This document shows positions 27,237 to 34,969 of a DNA stretch of 34,969 nt, one piece after another; position 1 is the first letter of the stretch; the number at the start of each line of letters is the position of its first letter. A program made the translations under genes and the position numbers. The DNA is from Caulobacteraceae bacterium. GTDB lineage: Bacteria; Pseudomonadota; Alphaproteobacteria; Caulobacterales; Caulobacteraceae. The stretch lies in contig CANJXI010000042.1 in assembly GCA_947478785.1 (NCBI GenBank), forward strand, positions 1 to 34,969, written 5' to 3'. The notes beneath the pieces are model-generated. The model was not told the DNA's origin and searched no databases. It was given only the letters and a program-made list of their open reading frames with translations.

Positions 27237-28517
27237 TCAGGCCTCGGTCGTGGCCGTCTGGCGCGGACCGCGCGGCACGTCGCGGAAGGCGACGTTGCGG
27301 TCCATCGAGGGTTCCCGGGGCATCCCCAGCATGCGCTCGGCGATGACGTTGCGGGAGATCTCGGTGGTCCCGCCGCCCATGCAGGCCGCTTGGCGCATGA
27401 GGAACCGCATGCCGACATCGGCGGTGGCGCCGTCGTCCTCGGCCCAGGTCCCGGCCGCGCCGCCGGCGATCTCGAAGGCGATGGTGGACTGCCGGACCGC
27501 CGCGATCCCGCCGAACAGGCGCCCGACCGCCGGGGAATGCTCGCTCAGCTTGCCGGACGGAACACCCAGCGCCAGGCGGCGCAACAGGTGGCGGCCGACG
27601 AGGTCCAGCGTTCGCGCCTCGCCGATCAGGTCGCGGGTGCGCGGGTCGTCCAGCTGGCCGCCTTCCCGGGCGATCCGCACCACATAGGGCTCGCCCGAAC
27701 CGCCGCGGAAAGCGCCCGCCGCCATGGTCACCAGCGGCGAGTTGTGGCCGACGCGCTCGTGGAACATCCAGCGGGTGCCGACCACCCAGCCTTCGTTGAC
27801 GTCGCCCACCCGGTCGCTGTCCGGGACCCGGACGTCGGTGAGGAATTCCTGGCAGGACTCGGTCGAGCCATCCAGGCGCTCGATCCGCCCGATCTCGAGA
27901 CCGGGCTGGTGCAGCTTGACGATGAAGACGGTCAGGCCCTGATGCTTTGAGACGTGCCAGTTGGTGCGGGCCAGGCAGAGCGCGTAGTCGCCCCACCAGG
28001 CGCCCGACGTCCAGACCTTGGAGCCGTTGATCACCCAGTGGTCGCCATCCTGGACGGCGCTGGTGGTCGCGCCGGCCACGTCGGAACCGCCGCCCGGCTC
28101 GGACAGGAGCTGGCACCAGATCTCATCACCCCGCAGGATCGCCGGGATATGGCGCAGCTTCTGTTCCTCCGTGCCGAAGTCGAGCAGCACGGCGGCGCAG
28201 GGCGTGAAGGTCGGCACCGTCAGCCGCGACGGAAATTCGCGGCCCGCCAGTTCTTCGTTGAAGGCGCGCTGGTGGGCGGGCGTGAGCCCCAGGCCGCCAT
28301 AGGCGCGCGGGAAGCAGATACCGGCGAAGCCACCGTCATACAGCCGCCGCTGCAGCCCCCGGTCGCGGGTCACCGCGGCCAGCTCCTCGGCGTCGTCGGG
28401 GTAGTAGCGGACGAGGTCGCCCCGCTGCGGCGGCCCCATGTTTTCGCCGATCCAGGCGCGGGCGCGCAGGCGGAAGGCTTCGACGTCCTCGATGGGCTCG
28501 TTCATCTCGGCGCTCAT
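27237..28517 (-). CDS. Acyl-CoA dehydrogenase, subunit with full FAD/substrate signature
   Basis: A 426-residue acyl-CoA dehydrogenase. It has an N-terminal helical domain, the middle-domain signature QLLSEPGGGSDVAGATT, WVINGSKVWTSGAWWGDYAL, and a C-terminal helical domain ending GGGTTEISRNVIAERMLGMPREP. The IYEG-type glutamate of MCAD-like enzymes is replaced (GGGTTEI), so the base must lie elsewhere, as in several FadE-type proteins. It oxidises an acyl-CoA to the enoyl-CoA using FAD. The ATG at 28517 overlaps the stop of the neighbouring second dehydrogenase (ATGA), a strong sign of a two-subunit enzyme. Confidence 0.92.
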   Translation of the reverse strand: MSAEMNEPIEDVEAFRLRARAWIGENMGPPQRGDLVRYYPDDAEELAAVTRDRGLQRRLYDGGFAGICFPRAYGGLGLTPAHQRAFNEELAGREFPSRLTVPTFTPCAAVLLDFGTEEQKLRHIPAILRGDEIWCQLLSEPGGGSDVAGATTSAVQDGDHWVINGSKVWTSGAWWGDYALCLARTNWHVSKHQGLTVFIVKLHQPGLEIGRIERLDGSTESCQEFLTDVRVPDSDRVGDVNEGWVVGTRWMFHERVGHNSPLVTMAAGAFRGGSGEPYVVRIAREGGQLDDPRTRDLIGEARTLDLVGRHLLRRLALGVPSGKLSEHSPAVGRLFGGIAAVRQSTIAFEIAGGAAGTWAEDDGATADVGMRFLMRQAACMGGGTTEISRNVIAERMLGMPREPSMDRNVAFRDVPRGPRQTATTEA

Positions 28518-29647
28518 GCCGCTTTCTCCCGGCCCACGGCCATGTCTGCGAGGCGTTGCCGGTGGTCGCCCGGCGTGCCGTAGAGGGTGCGGTCGAGCGT
28601 GATGCGGCGCAGGAAGAAATGCAGGTCGTGTTCGGCGGTGACGCCGATGCCGCCGTGCAACTGGACGCAGTCCTGCGCCAGTTCGACGCCGTACTCGCCG
28701 ATGTAGGCCTTGGCGGCGCTGACCAGTTCCGCCGCGTCGGCGGCGTTCGCGGAGACGGCCGCGGCGGCCGCGTCGCTGATGGCGTGGCTGGCCTCAAGCC
28801 ACGACTTCATGTCGGCGAAGCGGTGCTTCAGGGCCTGGTAGGACGCCAGCGGCCGGCCGAAGGAATAGCGGTCGAAGGCCCACTGTACCGTCATGGCGAA
28901 GGCCGCCTCCATCGCGCCGACGGATTCCGCCGCCAGCAGCACGGCGGCCACCTGGGCCTGGCGGGCGACCTCGTCCGCGGCGCCCCCGTACGCGCCCACG
29001 AACGCGGTCGCCGGAACCCGGACATCCTGGAACACCACCTCGGCGAAGCGGCGGGTGACGTCGAGGCTCTTGAGCGGCCTGATGGTGATCCCGGGCGCGG
29101 CCTTGGGCGTCAGGACCTGGGTTGGTCCCTCGGCGGCGTTGCCCGTCACCAGCAGGTATTGCGCCTGGCCCGCCGACTCCACCGGGCGGGCGGTTCCGTT
29201 GATCACCAGCTGGTCGCCGTCCCTGCGGATATCGATCGTGGCGGGGCGGTTCGGCTGCCACGGCGTGACGCCCATGCAGCAGGCCGCTGCCGCGCCCGAC
29301 AGGATTTCGCCCAGCGCCGCCTTCAGCGCCTCCCCGTCATGGCGGGAAAGAGCCGAGGCCACGACGCTGGTGTCCACCAGCGGGCCCGGCGCCGCGTGGC
29401 GGCCGAATTCGTAGGCGACGATGGAAAGATCGACCAAGCCGTCGCCGCTGAGGTTGCCGCCGCCATCGGCCTCGCTGACCAGGAGCGATGTCCAGCCAAG
29501 CTCGGCGCCGGCGGTCCAATAGCCCGGTTCGTATCCGGCGGGATCGGTCTGCAACTGGCGCAGCCGGCTCAGCGGAGCGCGGTCGGCCAGCAGACGCACC
29601 GTCGTATCCCGGAACAGATCTTGGTCCGGGCTGAGCACCAAAAGCAT
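28514..29647 (-). CDS. Acyl-CoA dehydrogenase-like partner subunit
   Basis: A 377-residue acyl-CoA dehydrogenase-fold protein. It lacks the usual SEPxAGSD signature: at that place it reads CCMGVTPWQPNRP. It keeps the C-terminal features RYSFGRPLASYQALKHRFADM, QLHGGIGVTAEHDLHFFLRR and LYGTPGDHRQRLADMA. This asymmetry with the next gene resembles heteromeric enzymes such as mycobacterial FadE26-FadE27 (ChsE4-ChsE5), which act on steroid side-chain CoA esters. ATG 29647 has GGGAGG about 11 bases upstream. A longer start at 29707 would add 20 residues. Substrate unknown. Confidence 0.9.
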   Translation of the reverse strand: MLLVLSPDQDLFRDTTVRLLADRAPLSRLRQLQTDPAGYEPGYWTAGAELGWTSLLVSEADGGGNLSGDGLVDLSIVAYEFGRHAAPGPLVDTSVVASALSRHDGEALKAALGEILSGAAAACCMGVTPWQPNRPATIDIRRDGDQLVINGTARPVESAGQAQYLLVTGNAAEGPTQVLTPKAAPGITIRPLKSLDVTRRFAEVVFQDVRVPATAFVGAYGGAADEVARQAQVAAVLLAAESVGAMEAAFAMTVQWAFDRYSFGRPLASYQALKHRFADMKSWLEASHAISDAAAAAVSANAADAAELVSAAKAYIGEYGVELAQDCVQLHGGIGVTAEHDLHFFLRRITLDRTLYGTPGDHRQRLADMAVGREKAA

Positions 29648-29744
29648 CCGAAAACCACCCTCCCACCGTCTCTCATGGGGCTTGGCCCCTTGCTGCTGAA
29701 ATCGCACCTTGGGCGGCGGGTGTCTAGGGACGCAAGGACGAGGC

Positions 29745-31271
29745 TCACTCCACCTCGGGGGCCGGCCTGACGGTGTGTGGGGGCGTGGGCCGCGCCGGGC
29801 GCAGAACCAGCAGCAGGGGCGCCAGGCAGAGGCTGGCCAGGGCGAGCCGGGCGAAGATGCTGTCGTAGCCGATCATCGCGGCCTGGCGGGTCACCTCGAG
29901 GTTCACCGCCTCCAGCGGGCCGCCGCCGCTGAGGATGCTGGGCAGGCTCCAGCGGACCACGGGATCGCTGGGGGCGATGGCCGCGGCCAGCTGTTCGTGG
30001 GCGGTGGCGCTGGCGACCACGAACATACCCTGCATGGAGGCGATGCCCAGGCTGCCCCCCAGGGTCCGGAACACGTTGCTGAACACCGCGGCCTCCGTGC
30101 GGTGGCGCGGGTCGAGGGTGGAATAGCCGAGCACGGCGGCCGGATTGGACATGAGCGCCATGCCGATCCCCTGGAAGAAGATCGCGAACCGGATCGTGGA
30201 GGCGGTCATCGACAGGTCGAAATGCGCCATGCGCCAGAGGCCGAAGAAGGAGATGGCCAGGCCCACCAGGATCGTCGGCCGGGGCCGGAACCGGCGCGCC
30301 AGCCAGGGCACGATCAGGAAGCCCAAAAGGGCGCCGACACCGCGCGACATGGTGACCAGGCCGCTCTGCTGGGCGGAGTAACCCATCAGGCTCTGCATGA
30401 AGCTCGGCATCATGGCGTTGGTCGAATAGAGGATCATCGCCAGGGAGAAGCTCAGTACGACCGAACTCAGCAGGTTGGGATTGCTGAGGACATCGCGATG
30501 GAAGAACGGATTCTTCGCCGTCAACATATGCACGACGAACACGTAGAGCCCGCTCACCCCCAAGAGCGCTTCCGTCCAGATCTCCGGCGAGTGAAACCAG
30601 TCCATCGTCGGGCCCCGGTCGGCCATCAGCTGAAACGACGCGCTGAACACCACCAGGGCCGCGAAGCCCAGGGCGTCGAACGGGCGCTCACGCCCGCCGC
30701 GGTCGGGCGCCATGGCGGTTGTGATCAGGAAGAAGGCGGTCACGCCCACGGGCACATTGATGAAGAACACCCAGCGCCAGCTGAAATGCTCGGTCAGGAA
30801 TCCGCCCAGCGCCGGGCCGACGATCGGCCCGACCATGGCCGTGGCGCTCCAGATCGCCATCATCGTGGCCATCCGCCGGACGGACCAGATGTCCAGCAGG
30901 GCGGCCTGCGACAGGGGCATCATCCCCGCGCCCGCCAGTCCCTGGAGGATGCGGAAGAACACGATCTCGGGGAGGGTCTCGGACAGCCCGCACAGCACCG
31001 AGGCCGAGACGAAGGCCACGATGGAGACCATGTACACCTTCTTGCGGCCGACCTTCTGGGCGATCCAGCCGGTGAACGGCATCATCACCGCCCCGGCCAG
31101 GATGTAGGAGGTCAACACCCAGACGATCTGGTCCTGCGACGCGGAAAGCGCGCCCTGCATGTGCGGCAGGGCGACGTTGGCGATGGTCGAGTCGATCGCC
31201 ACCAGCATCACGGCGAGCATAAGCCCCGTGGTCGCGAGCACCTTTTTCGAAAGGTCCTGCGCCTCGCTCAC
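29745..31271 (-). CDS. DHA2-family MFS exporter (EmrB/QacA type)
   Basis: A 508-residue integral membrane protein with about 14 hydrophobic segments. It has the family motif near helix 1 (VAIDSTIANVALPHM), the GWIAQKVGRKKVY cytoplasmic loop motif A, and antiporter motif C in helix 5 (MVGPIVGPALGGFLTE). Proton-driven export of drugs or hydrophobic compounds is the usual role. The start is GTG at 31271 with AGGAGG about 11 bases upstream. It lies 97 bp upstream of the dehydrogenase-LLM genes on the same strand and may export or import their substrate. No EmrA-type partner is seen. Confidence 0.92.
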   Translation of the reverse strand: MSEAQDLSKKVLATTGLMLAVMLVAIDSTIANVALPHMQGALSASQDQIVWVLTSYILAGAVMMPFTGWIAQKVGRKKVYMVSIVAFVSASVLCGLSETLPEIVFFRILQGLAGAGMMPLSQAALLDIWSVRRMATMMAIWSATAMVGPIVGPALGGFLTEHFSWRWVFFINVPVGVTAFFLITTAMAPDRGGRERPFDALGFAALVVFSASFQLMADRGPTMDWFHSPEIWTEALLGVSGLYVFVVHMLTAKNPFFHRDVLSNPNLLSSVVLSFSLAMILYSTNAMMPSFMQSLMGYSAQQSGLVTMSRGVGALLGFLIVPWLARRFRPRPTILVGLAISFFGLWRMAHFDLSMTASTIRFAIFFQGIGMALMSNPAAVLGYSTLDPRHRTEAAVFSNVFRTLGGSLGIASMQGMFVVASATAHEQLAAAIAPSDPVVRWSLPSILSGGGPLEAVNLEVTRQAAMIGYDSIFARLALASLCLAPLLLVLRPARPTPPHTVRPAPEVE

Positions 31272-31464
31272 CCCCTGCGATTCCTCCTGCCGGATTTCCG
31301 TCCGGTCTTCGCGGCCCGGCGGCGGACGCCAAGGGCCTGATCGGTGATAATCGCCCGTGCCGCCGTTGTCAGGTCAAACCTGGGAGGCCGCGCAACCCGC
31401 CTGGCGTGTTGATGCCACCGGTCGCGGCCTCTACCGTGAAGCCAAATGGAAGGTCACACCGCCA

Positions 31465-32241
31465 ATGCCTGACTATCCCCTGGCGCCCGCGCCGACCGGC
31501 GTTCCCGAACTCTTCTCCCTGGCCGGGCGTGTGGCCCTGGTGACGGGCAGCGGCCAGGGGCTGGGCTTCGTGATGGCCGCGGCGATGGCCGAGTGCGGGG
31601 CGTTCGTCTACCTGAACGGGCGGCAGGCCGACGTCCTGGAGACCCGGCGCCAGGAGCTGGCGGGCCACGGCTGGAAGGCCGGCGTCGCGGCTTTCGACGT
31701 CACCGACGCGGCCGCCTCCGGCGCCGCCATCGAACGCATCGCCCAGGAGCAGGGCCGGCTGGACATCCTGGTGAACAACGCCGGGCCGCGCCTGCGCAAG
31801 CCCATCGGCGAAATCGACGACGCCGGGATTCAGGGGATGCTGAACGCCCACGTCGTGGGGCCCTTCCGGATGGTGAAACAGGCCGCCGAGCACATGAAGA
31901 AGGGCGGCTACGGCCGGGTCATCATGGTCAGTTCGCCGGCGTCCCTGCGGGGCATCCCCAACGACGCGGCCTACACCGCCTCCAAGGGCGCGATAAATTC
32001 GCTGACCCGGGCGCTGGCGCTCGAATACGGCCGCCACGGCATCACCGTGAACACGCTCATCCCGGGCGGCTTCCGGACCGAAAGCAACCGGCACACGAAC
32101 CACCCGCCGCGGGGTCCGCTGATGCGCTGGGGACAGCCTCCGGAAATCGCCGGCGCCTGCGTGTTCCTGGCCAGCGCGGCGTCCAACTATGTCACCGCCA
32201 TCCAGCTTCTCGTGGACGGCGGCGTCACCGCGGCCGGTTGA
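31465..32241 (+). CDS. Short-chain dehydrogenase/reductase
   Basis: A 258-residue classical SDR. The Rossmann glycine motif is VALVTGSGQGLGFVMA (TGxxxGxG). NNAG appears as DILVNNAGPRL. The catalytic serine is in IMVSSPASLRG, and the YxxxK pair is in AYTASKGAINSL. NTLIPGGFRTESNR replaces the common PGxxxT loop. The enzyme oxidises or reduces an alcohol/ketone with NAD(P)(H). ATG 31465 has GGAAGG about 11 bases upstream; an earlier ATG at 31357 is less convincing. It is divergent from the MFS gene and convergent with the dioxygenase, three bases apart. Confidence 0.92.
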   Translation: MPDYPLAPAPTGVPELFSLAGRVALVTGSGQGLGFVMAAAMAECGAFVYLNGRQADVLETRRQELAGHGWKAGVAAFDVTDAAASGAAIERIAQEQGRLDILVNNAGPRLRKPIGEIDDAGIQGMLNAHVVGPFRMVKQAAEHMKKGGYGRVIMVSSPASLRGIPNDAAYTASKGAINSLTRALALEYGRHGITVNTLIPGGFRTESNRHTNHPPRGPLMRWGQPPEIAGACVFLASAASNYVTAIQLLVDGGVTAAG

Positions 32242-32244
32242 GCG

Positions 32245-33228
32245 TCAGGCCGGCAGGTTGCCCGGCGCCAGCTCGCGGTACACCTCGCCTGGCCGCTTGC
32301 CGTCCTCGAAATAGCCGAGGCCGTAGTCGCCCTTGATGGTCGTGCGCTGCATCCGGCGCTCGTATTTCGGGTCGCAGCCCTCCACCGCGTGCAGCATCCG
32401 CCAGTTGTCCCAGATCAGCATGTCGGTGGGTTTCCACACGTGCCAATAGGCGTGGGTCTTGGCGTTGACCTCCTGGCAGACCGCCTCGAACAGGGCCTCG
32501 CCCTCCGGGTCCTCGTGGCCCTCGATGCCCACCGCCATCCAGCCGCCCGCGTGCAGCACCTTCTCGCCGGTGGCGCGGGTCCACACGGCCGGGTGCATGG
32601 CGCGGGGGAAGGTCTTGGCCTCCTCGACATTGCCCATCTGCCAGGCCAGGTCGCCGAAGGTCTTGAACGTGCGGCCAAACCGCATCTGCGTCAGGCGAAC
32701 ATCCAGGGTGTAGATGACGTTCAGCCCCTCGATCCGGCGGCGCAGCTCGGGATCGAAGGCCTTATAGAGCTCGACCCCATCGGCGAACCCCGTGCGGCCG
32801 CGCTCGGGCGCCTGGATCACCGCGCGCAGCACGCCGGCCCGGTTCAGCTCGTCATTGTAGGAATGGTCGAAGTGCCAGGGGGAGAAGGAGGCGAGCTTCA
32901 CGCCGTCGATCTCGACCAGCCCATGATAGTGCCCGTCGTCCCCGCGCGGCTGGGTGTGGATGTCGATGACGCCGGGGGCGATGTTGTCGTCGGCGCGCTT
33001 GGTGGCGGCGGTGGGGTGCTCCTTGAGCGGCCCGAAGACCTCGCTCAGCGCCACCTGCATCTTGGCCGATGGCTCCATGCCTTCGAAGACCAGGAAGCCG
33101 CGATCCTCGAACAGCTTCGCCAGCTCGGCCCTGACGCCCCGGTCGTGGATATTGTGCCAGCCCAGGCCTTCGACGCGGGAACCCCAGCTATAGTCCTCGC
33201 CCAGATCGCGGATGCGGATGTCGGACAT
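32245..33228 (-). CDS. TauD/TfdA-family Fe(II)/2-oxoglutarate dioxygenase
   Basis: A 327-residue dioxygenase. The facial triad is visible: HxD in SPWHFDHSYND and the distal histidine in WRMLHAVEGC. The 2-oxoglutarate-binding arginine lies in RRMQRTTIKGD. The family couples 2-oxoglutarate oxidation to hydroxylation of sulfonates, phenoxy acids or similar acids; the substrate cannot be named. ATG 33228 has GGGAG eight bases upstream. An AT-rich inverted repeat about 40-75 bp upstream suggests substrate-controlled expression. Confidence 0.92.
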   Translation of the reverse strand: MSDIRIRDLGEDYSWGSRVEGLGWHNIHDRGVRAELAKLFEDRGFLVFEGMEPSAKMQVALSEVFGPLKEHPTAATKRADDNIAPGVIDIHTQPRGDDGHYHGLVEIDGVKLASFSPWHFDHSYNDELNRAGVLRAVIQAPERGRTGFADGVELYKAFDPELRRRIEGLNVIYTLDVRLTQMRFGRTFKTFGDLAWQMGNVEEAKTFPRAMHPAVWTRATGEKVLHAGGWMAVGIEGHEDPEGEALFEAVCQEVNAKTHAYWHVWKPTDMLIWDNWRMLHAVEGCDPKYERRMQRTTIKGDYGLGYFEDGKRPGEVYRELAPGNLPA

Positions 33229-33264
33229 CGGCGCAGCTCCCAAATGCTTGACCCGCTTTCATGT

Positions 33265-33303
33265 CGTATTACCAAGTAACATGATCGGTCTTTAAGTAAT
33301 ACG
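33265..33303 (-). promoter_or_regulatory. Operator-like inverted repeat upstream of the dioxygenase gene
   Basis: CGTATTAC (33265-33272) and GTAATACG (33296-33303) are perfect inverted 8-mers separated by 23 bases. Extended half-sites read CGTATTACCAAG and, on the other strand, CGTATTACTTAA. A smaller palindrome TTAC-caa-GTAA lies at 33269-33279. On the minus strand TAATAC could act as a -10 element, so a bound protein would cover the promoter. The regulator is not in the immediate neighbourhood. Confidence 0.5.
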
Positions 33304-33396
33304 CTAGGGTTGGGGCCGGTTCGCGTCAAGCCAGGCCGGGACGCCGGGGACAGCCGCGCATTCTGCGGGGCTGCGTGGTCCTTGTGGCGCCCGGCG

Positions 33397-33975
33397 CTAG
33401 GCCGCCGCGGCGACGGCTTCGCTCGAAGCCGTTGGGGTGGCGCTGTTTGCCGCCGCGGTTTCGGGGGCGGTCTCGCCCGAGGCGACCGAGGCCGGTCCCG
33501 CGTGACGATGGTGGTGGTGGTGGTGCGACGCTTTCAGCGTGTCCAGCGCACTGCTCAGTTCCGAGGCGTTGAGTTTGCCGTCGCCGTCGGTGTCCAGGCT
33601 GGCGAAAGCCTGGGCCAGCGGATCGCTGGCGGCCGCGCCCGACGCGGACTTGGGAGCCCCCGACAGGGTGCTCTCGATCTCCGCCAGGCTGAGCGAACCG
33701 TCGCCGTCGCCATCCACCTTGCCGATCAGCTTGTTCGCCAGGTCGTTCGACGAAGTCTGCTGCAGGGACAGGAGGCTGGAGAGGGTATCGGCGGCGAACC
33801 GGTTGGAGACCGTGGTCGGCGCCATCTGCGACGCTGCGGGCGGCGCGCATTGCCCGTCGGCCGGGGCGGTCGGCAAGTCTTGCCCGCTGGGGTTGGCCGG
33901 GGGAGTCTGAAGATCAGCCATAAGCTTCTTCAGGTCAGCCAATACATTTGTGTTTGATATTCCGCTTAATTGCAT
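33397..33975 (-). CDS. EF-hand calcium-binding protein with natural His6 run
   Basis: A 192-residue protein with two canonical EF-hand loops: DGDGDGSLSLAE (residues 88-99) and DTDGDGKLNASE (128-139). Both have Asp at 1, 3 and 5, Gly at 6 and Glu at 12, so calcium binding is well supported. A SHHHHHHRH stretch follows the second loop (residues 150-158), then an Ala/Ser/Thr-rich tail. The N-terminal 50 residues are Pro/Ala-rich. No signal peptide is visible. The ATG has AGGAG three bases upstream, a short spacing. The partner and role are unknown. Confidence 0.82.
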   Translation of the reverse strand: MQLSGISNTNVLADLKKLMADLQTPPANPSGQDLPTAPADGQCAPPAASQMAPTTVSNRFAADTLSSLLSLQQTSSNDLANKLIGKVDGDGDGSLSLAEIESTLSGAPKSASGAAASDPLAQAFASLDTDGDGKLNASELSSALDTLKASHHHHHHRHAGPASVASGETAPETAAANSATPTASSEAVAAAA

Positions 33976-33994
33976 GGACTCCTCATCGTTCTTG

Positions 33995-34022
33995 AATGGA
34001 GATGAAGTAAATTCTCTCCATT
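33995..34022. repeat. Small inverted repeat upstream of the EF-hand gene
   Basis: AATGGAGA (33995-34002) and TCTCCATT (34015-34022) are perfect inverted 8-mers around 12 bases in an AT-rich stretch 20-47 bp upstream of the EF-hand ATG. It may be an operator or mRNA leader hairpin. Confidence 0.35.
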
Positions 34023-34115
34023 TCCCCGACGCAACAAATCCGCGTCAGGGTAAACGCTGCAAAAGCCGTGCAAAAATTAAGGCGATGGCGTGGCGGGCCA
34101 AGTCGCAAGCGCCCA

Positions 34116-34149
34116 AGGAAAAGGGCGGCCGCGTCGCCGCGGCCGCCCT
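34116..34149 (-). terminator. Rho-independent terminator after pnp
   Basis: On the minus strand a perfect 12-bp GC-rich stem (AGGGCGGCCGCG, loop GCGA, CGCGGCCGCCCT; plus positions 34122-34149) is followed by TTTTCCTT. It lies about 25 bp beyond the pnp stop codon. Confidence 0.85.
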
Positions 34150-34174
34150 GATCATGTCGTAGTGGCTCGAGCCG

Positions 34175-34969
34175 TTAGGCGTCGGCGCTTTCCGCCTGCT
34201 TGGCCGAGAGGTCTTCGCCGGTTTCCTGGTCGACGACCTTCATGGAAAGCCGCGTCTTGCCGCGATCGTCGAAGCCCAGGAGCTTGACCTTCACGGACTG
34301 GCCTTCGCTCAGCACGTCGGAGACCTTGTTCACCCGCTCGGACGAGATCTGGCTCACGTGGACCAGGCCGTCCTTGGCGCCGAAGAAGTTCACGAAGGCG
34401 CCGAAGTCGACGACCTTCACGACCTTGCCGGTGTAGATCGCGCCGACTTCCGCTTCCTGGGTGATCGACTTGATCCAGGTCTTGGCGGCTTCGATCTTCG
34501 ACTGCTCGGCGGCCGCGATCTTGATCGTGCCGTCCTCGCCGATGTCGATCTTGGCGCCGGTCTCGGCGGTGATCTCGCGGATCACCTTGCCGCCCGTGCC
34601 GATCACTTCGCGGATCTTCTCCACCGGGATCTTGATGGTCTCGATCTTCGGGGCGTATTCGCCGAGCTCGTGGCGCGGCGCTTCCATGGCCTTGTTCATC
34701 TCGCCCAGGATGTGCTCGCGACCGCCCTTAGCCTGGGCGAGCGCCTGCTTCATGATCGCCTCGGTGATCCCGGCGATCTTGATGTCCATCTGCAGCGAGG
34801 TGATGCCGTCCATGGTGCCTGCGACCTTGAAGTCCATGTCGCCCAGGTGGTCTTCGTCGCCCAGGATGTCGGACAGGACCGCGAAGCCATCGGCTTCCAG
34901 GATCAGGCCCATGGCGATGCCGGAGACCGGCTTCTTCAGGGGCACGCCCGCATCCATCAGGGCCAGCGA
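34175..34969 (-). CDS. pnp: Polynucleotide phosphorylase, C-terminal part
   Basis: The gene runs off the right edge; 265 residues are visible. The second RNase PH domain end is recognisable ([44 protein letters not shown]). A KH domain follows ([20 protein letters not shown]), then an S1 RNA-binding domain ([35 protein letters not shown]). The short acidic tail [14 protein letters not shown] ends the protein. PNPase degrades RNA 3' to 5' by phosphorolysis and works in the RNA degradosome with RNase E. A strong terminator follows. An upstream rpsO would be expected beyond the window. Confidence 0.96.
   Translation of the reverse strand, partial: SLALMDAGVPLKKPVSGIAMGLILEADGFAVLSDILGDEDHLGDMDFKVAGTMDGITSLQMDIKIAGITEAIMKQALAQAKGGREHILGEMNKAMEAPRHELGEYAPKIETIKIPVEKIREVIGTGGKVIREITAETGAKIDIGEDGTIKIAAAEQSKIEAAKTWIKSITQEAEVGAIYTGKVVKVVDFGAFVNFFGAKDGLVHVSQISSERVNKVSDVLSEGQSVKVKLLGFDDRGKTRLSMKVVDQETGEDLSAKQAESADA

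Noticed and set aside
29709..31340. A 543-codon plus-strand frame opposite the MFS exporter
   Set aside because: Its His- and Gln-rich composition mirrors the exporter codons in antisense; the exporter has clear membrane helices and family motifs.
33500..33530. The six-histidine run as a possible cloning-vector tag
   Set aside because: It is internal to a native-looking protein, uses local codon style, and no vector sequence is adjacent.
33310..33957. A plus-strand frame opposite the EF-hand gene
   Set aside because: It is a Gly/Arg/Val-rich shadow; the minus frame has two exact calcium loops and a ribosome-binding site.

Overview
The window is about 35 kb of high-GC chromosome from an alphaproteobacterium, most likely of the order Caulobacterales (Phenylobacterium or Caulobacter relatives). 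This is inferred from four things: a DnaA that closely resembles the Caulobacter protein as I remember it (Walker A motif [11 protein letters not shown], same domain IV); the order crotonase - rpsT - dnaA; GANTC (CcrM-type) sites clustered in front of dnaA; and a perfect alphaproteobacterial LexA box (GTTC-N7-GTTC). It is a chromosomal core region. I see no tRNA, rRNA, CRISPR array, insertion sequence or complete prophage.

Layout. 1-5674 holds the 3' end of an acetyl-CoA synthetase with an extra C-terminal domain copy, an Rsm22-type methyltransferase-like protein, a LysR regulator and a fused M16 peptidase. 5708-7086 is a small, visibly more AT-rich island encoding a candidate PD-(D/E)XK nuclease toxin translationally coupled to a DUF4304-like immunity protein. 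7356-9804 is an operon of an Hsp70/YegD-type chaperone, a DUF1697 protein and a GST, joined by ATGA overlaps. 9891-15420 holds malic enzyme (MaeB type), a second GST, dapB with an apparent CTG start, and an amidase.

15589-24064 is a housekeeping block. coaBC, dut and a membrane-anchored hypothetical protein overlap one another. Divergent from them is a lipoprotein gene with a LexA box in its promoter. ubiE-ubiB lies head-to-head with mutM, which is followed by a TraB/GumN protein, an enoyl-CoA hydratase and rpsT. rpsT ends in a clear intrinsic terminator. The dnaA promoter and a long structured leader follow, then dnaA (24483-25925).

25950-33228 looks like a catabolic accessory region. A minus-strand set contains an MFS exporter, two acyl-CoA dehydrogenase subunits that probably pair, and an LLM flavin oxidoreductase. 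Divergent from it is an SDR, which converges with a TauD/TfdA-type dioxygenase. An AT-rich operator-like inverted repeat precedes the dioxygenase. The window closes with a small EF-hand protein carrying a natural six-histidine run and the 3' end of pnp with its terminator.

The candidates I consider least ordinary are the duplicated AMP-binding C-terminal domain of Acs with Lys-to-Arg at the catalytic position, the toxin-immunity pair, the LexA-controlled toxin-like lipoprotein, and the hairpin with a GAAA loop in the dnaA leader.
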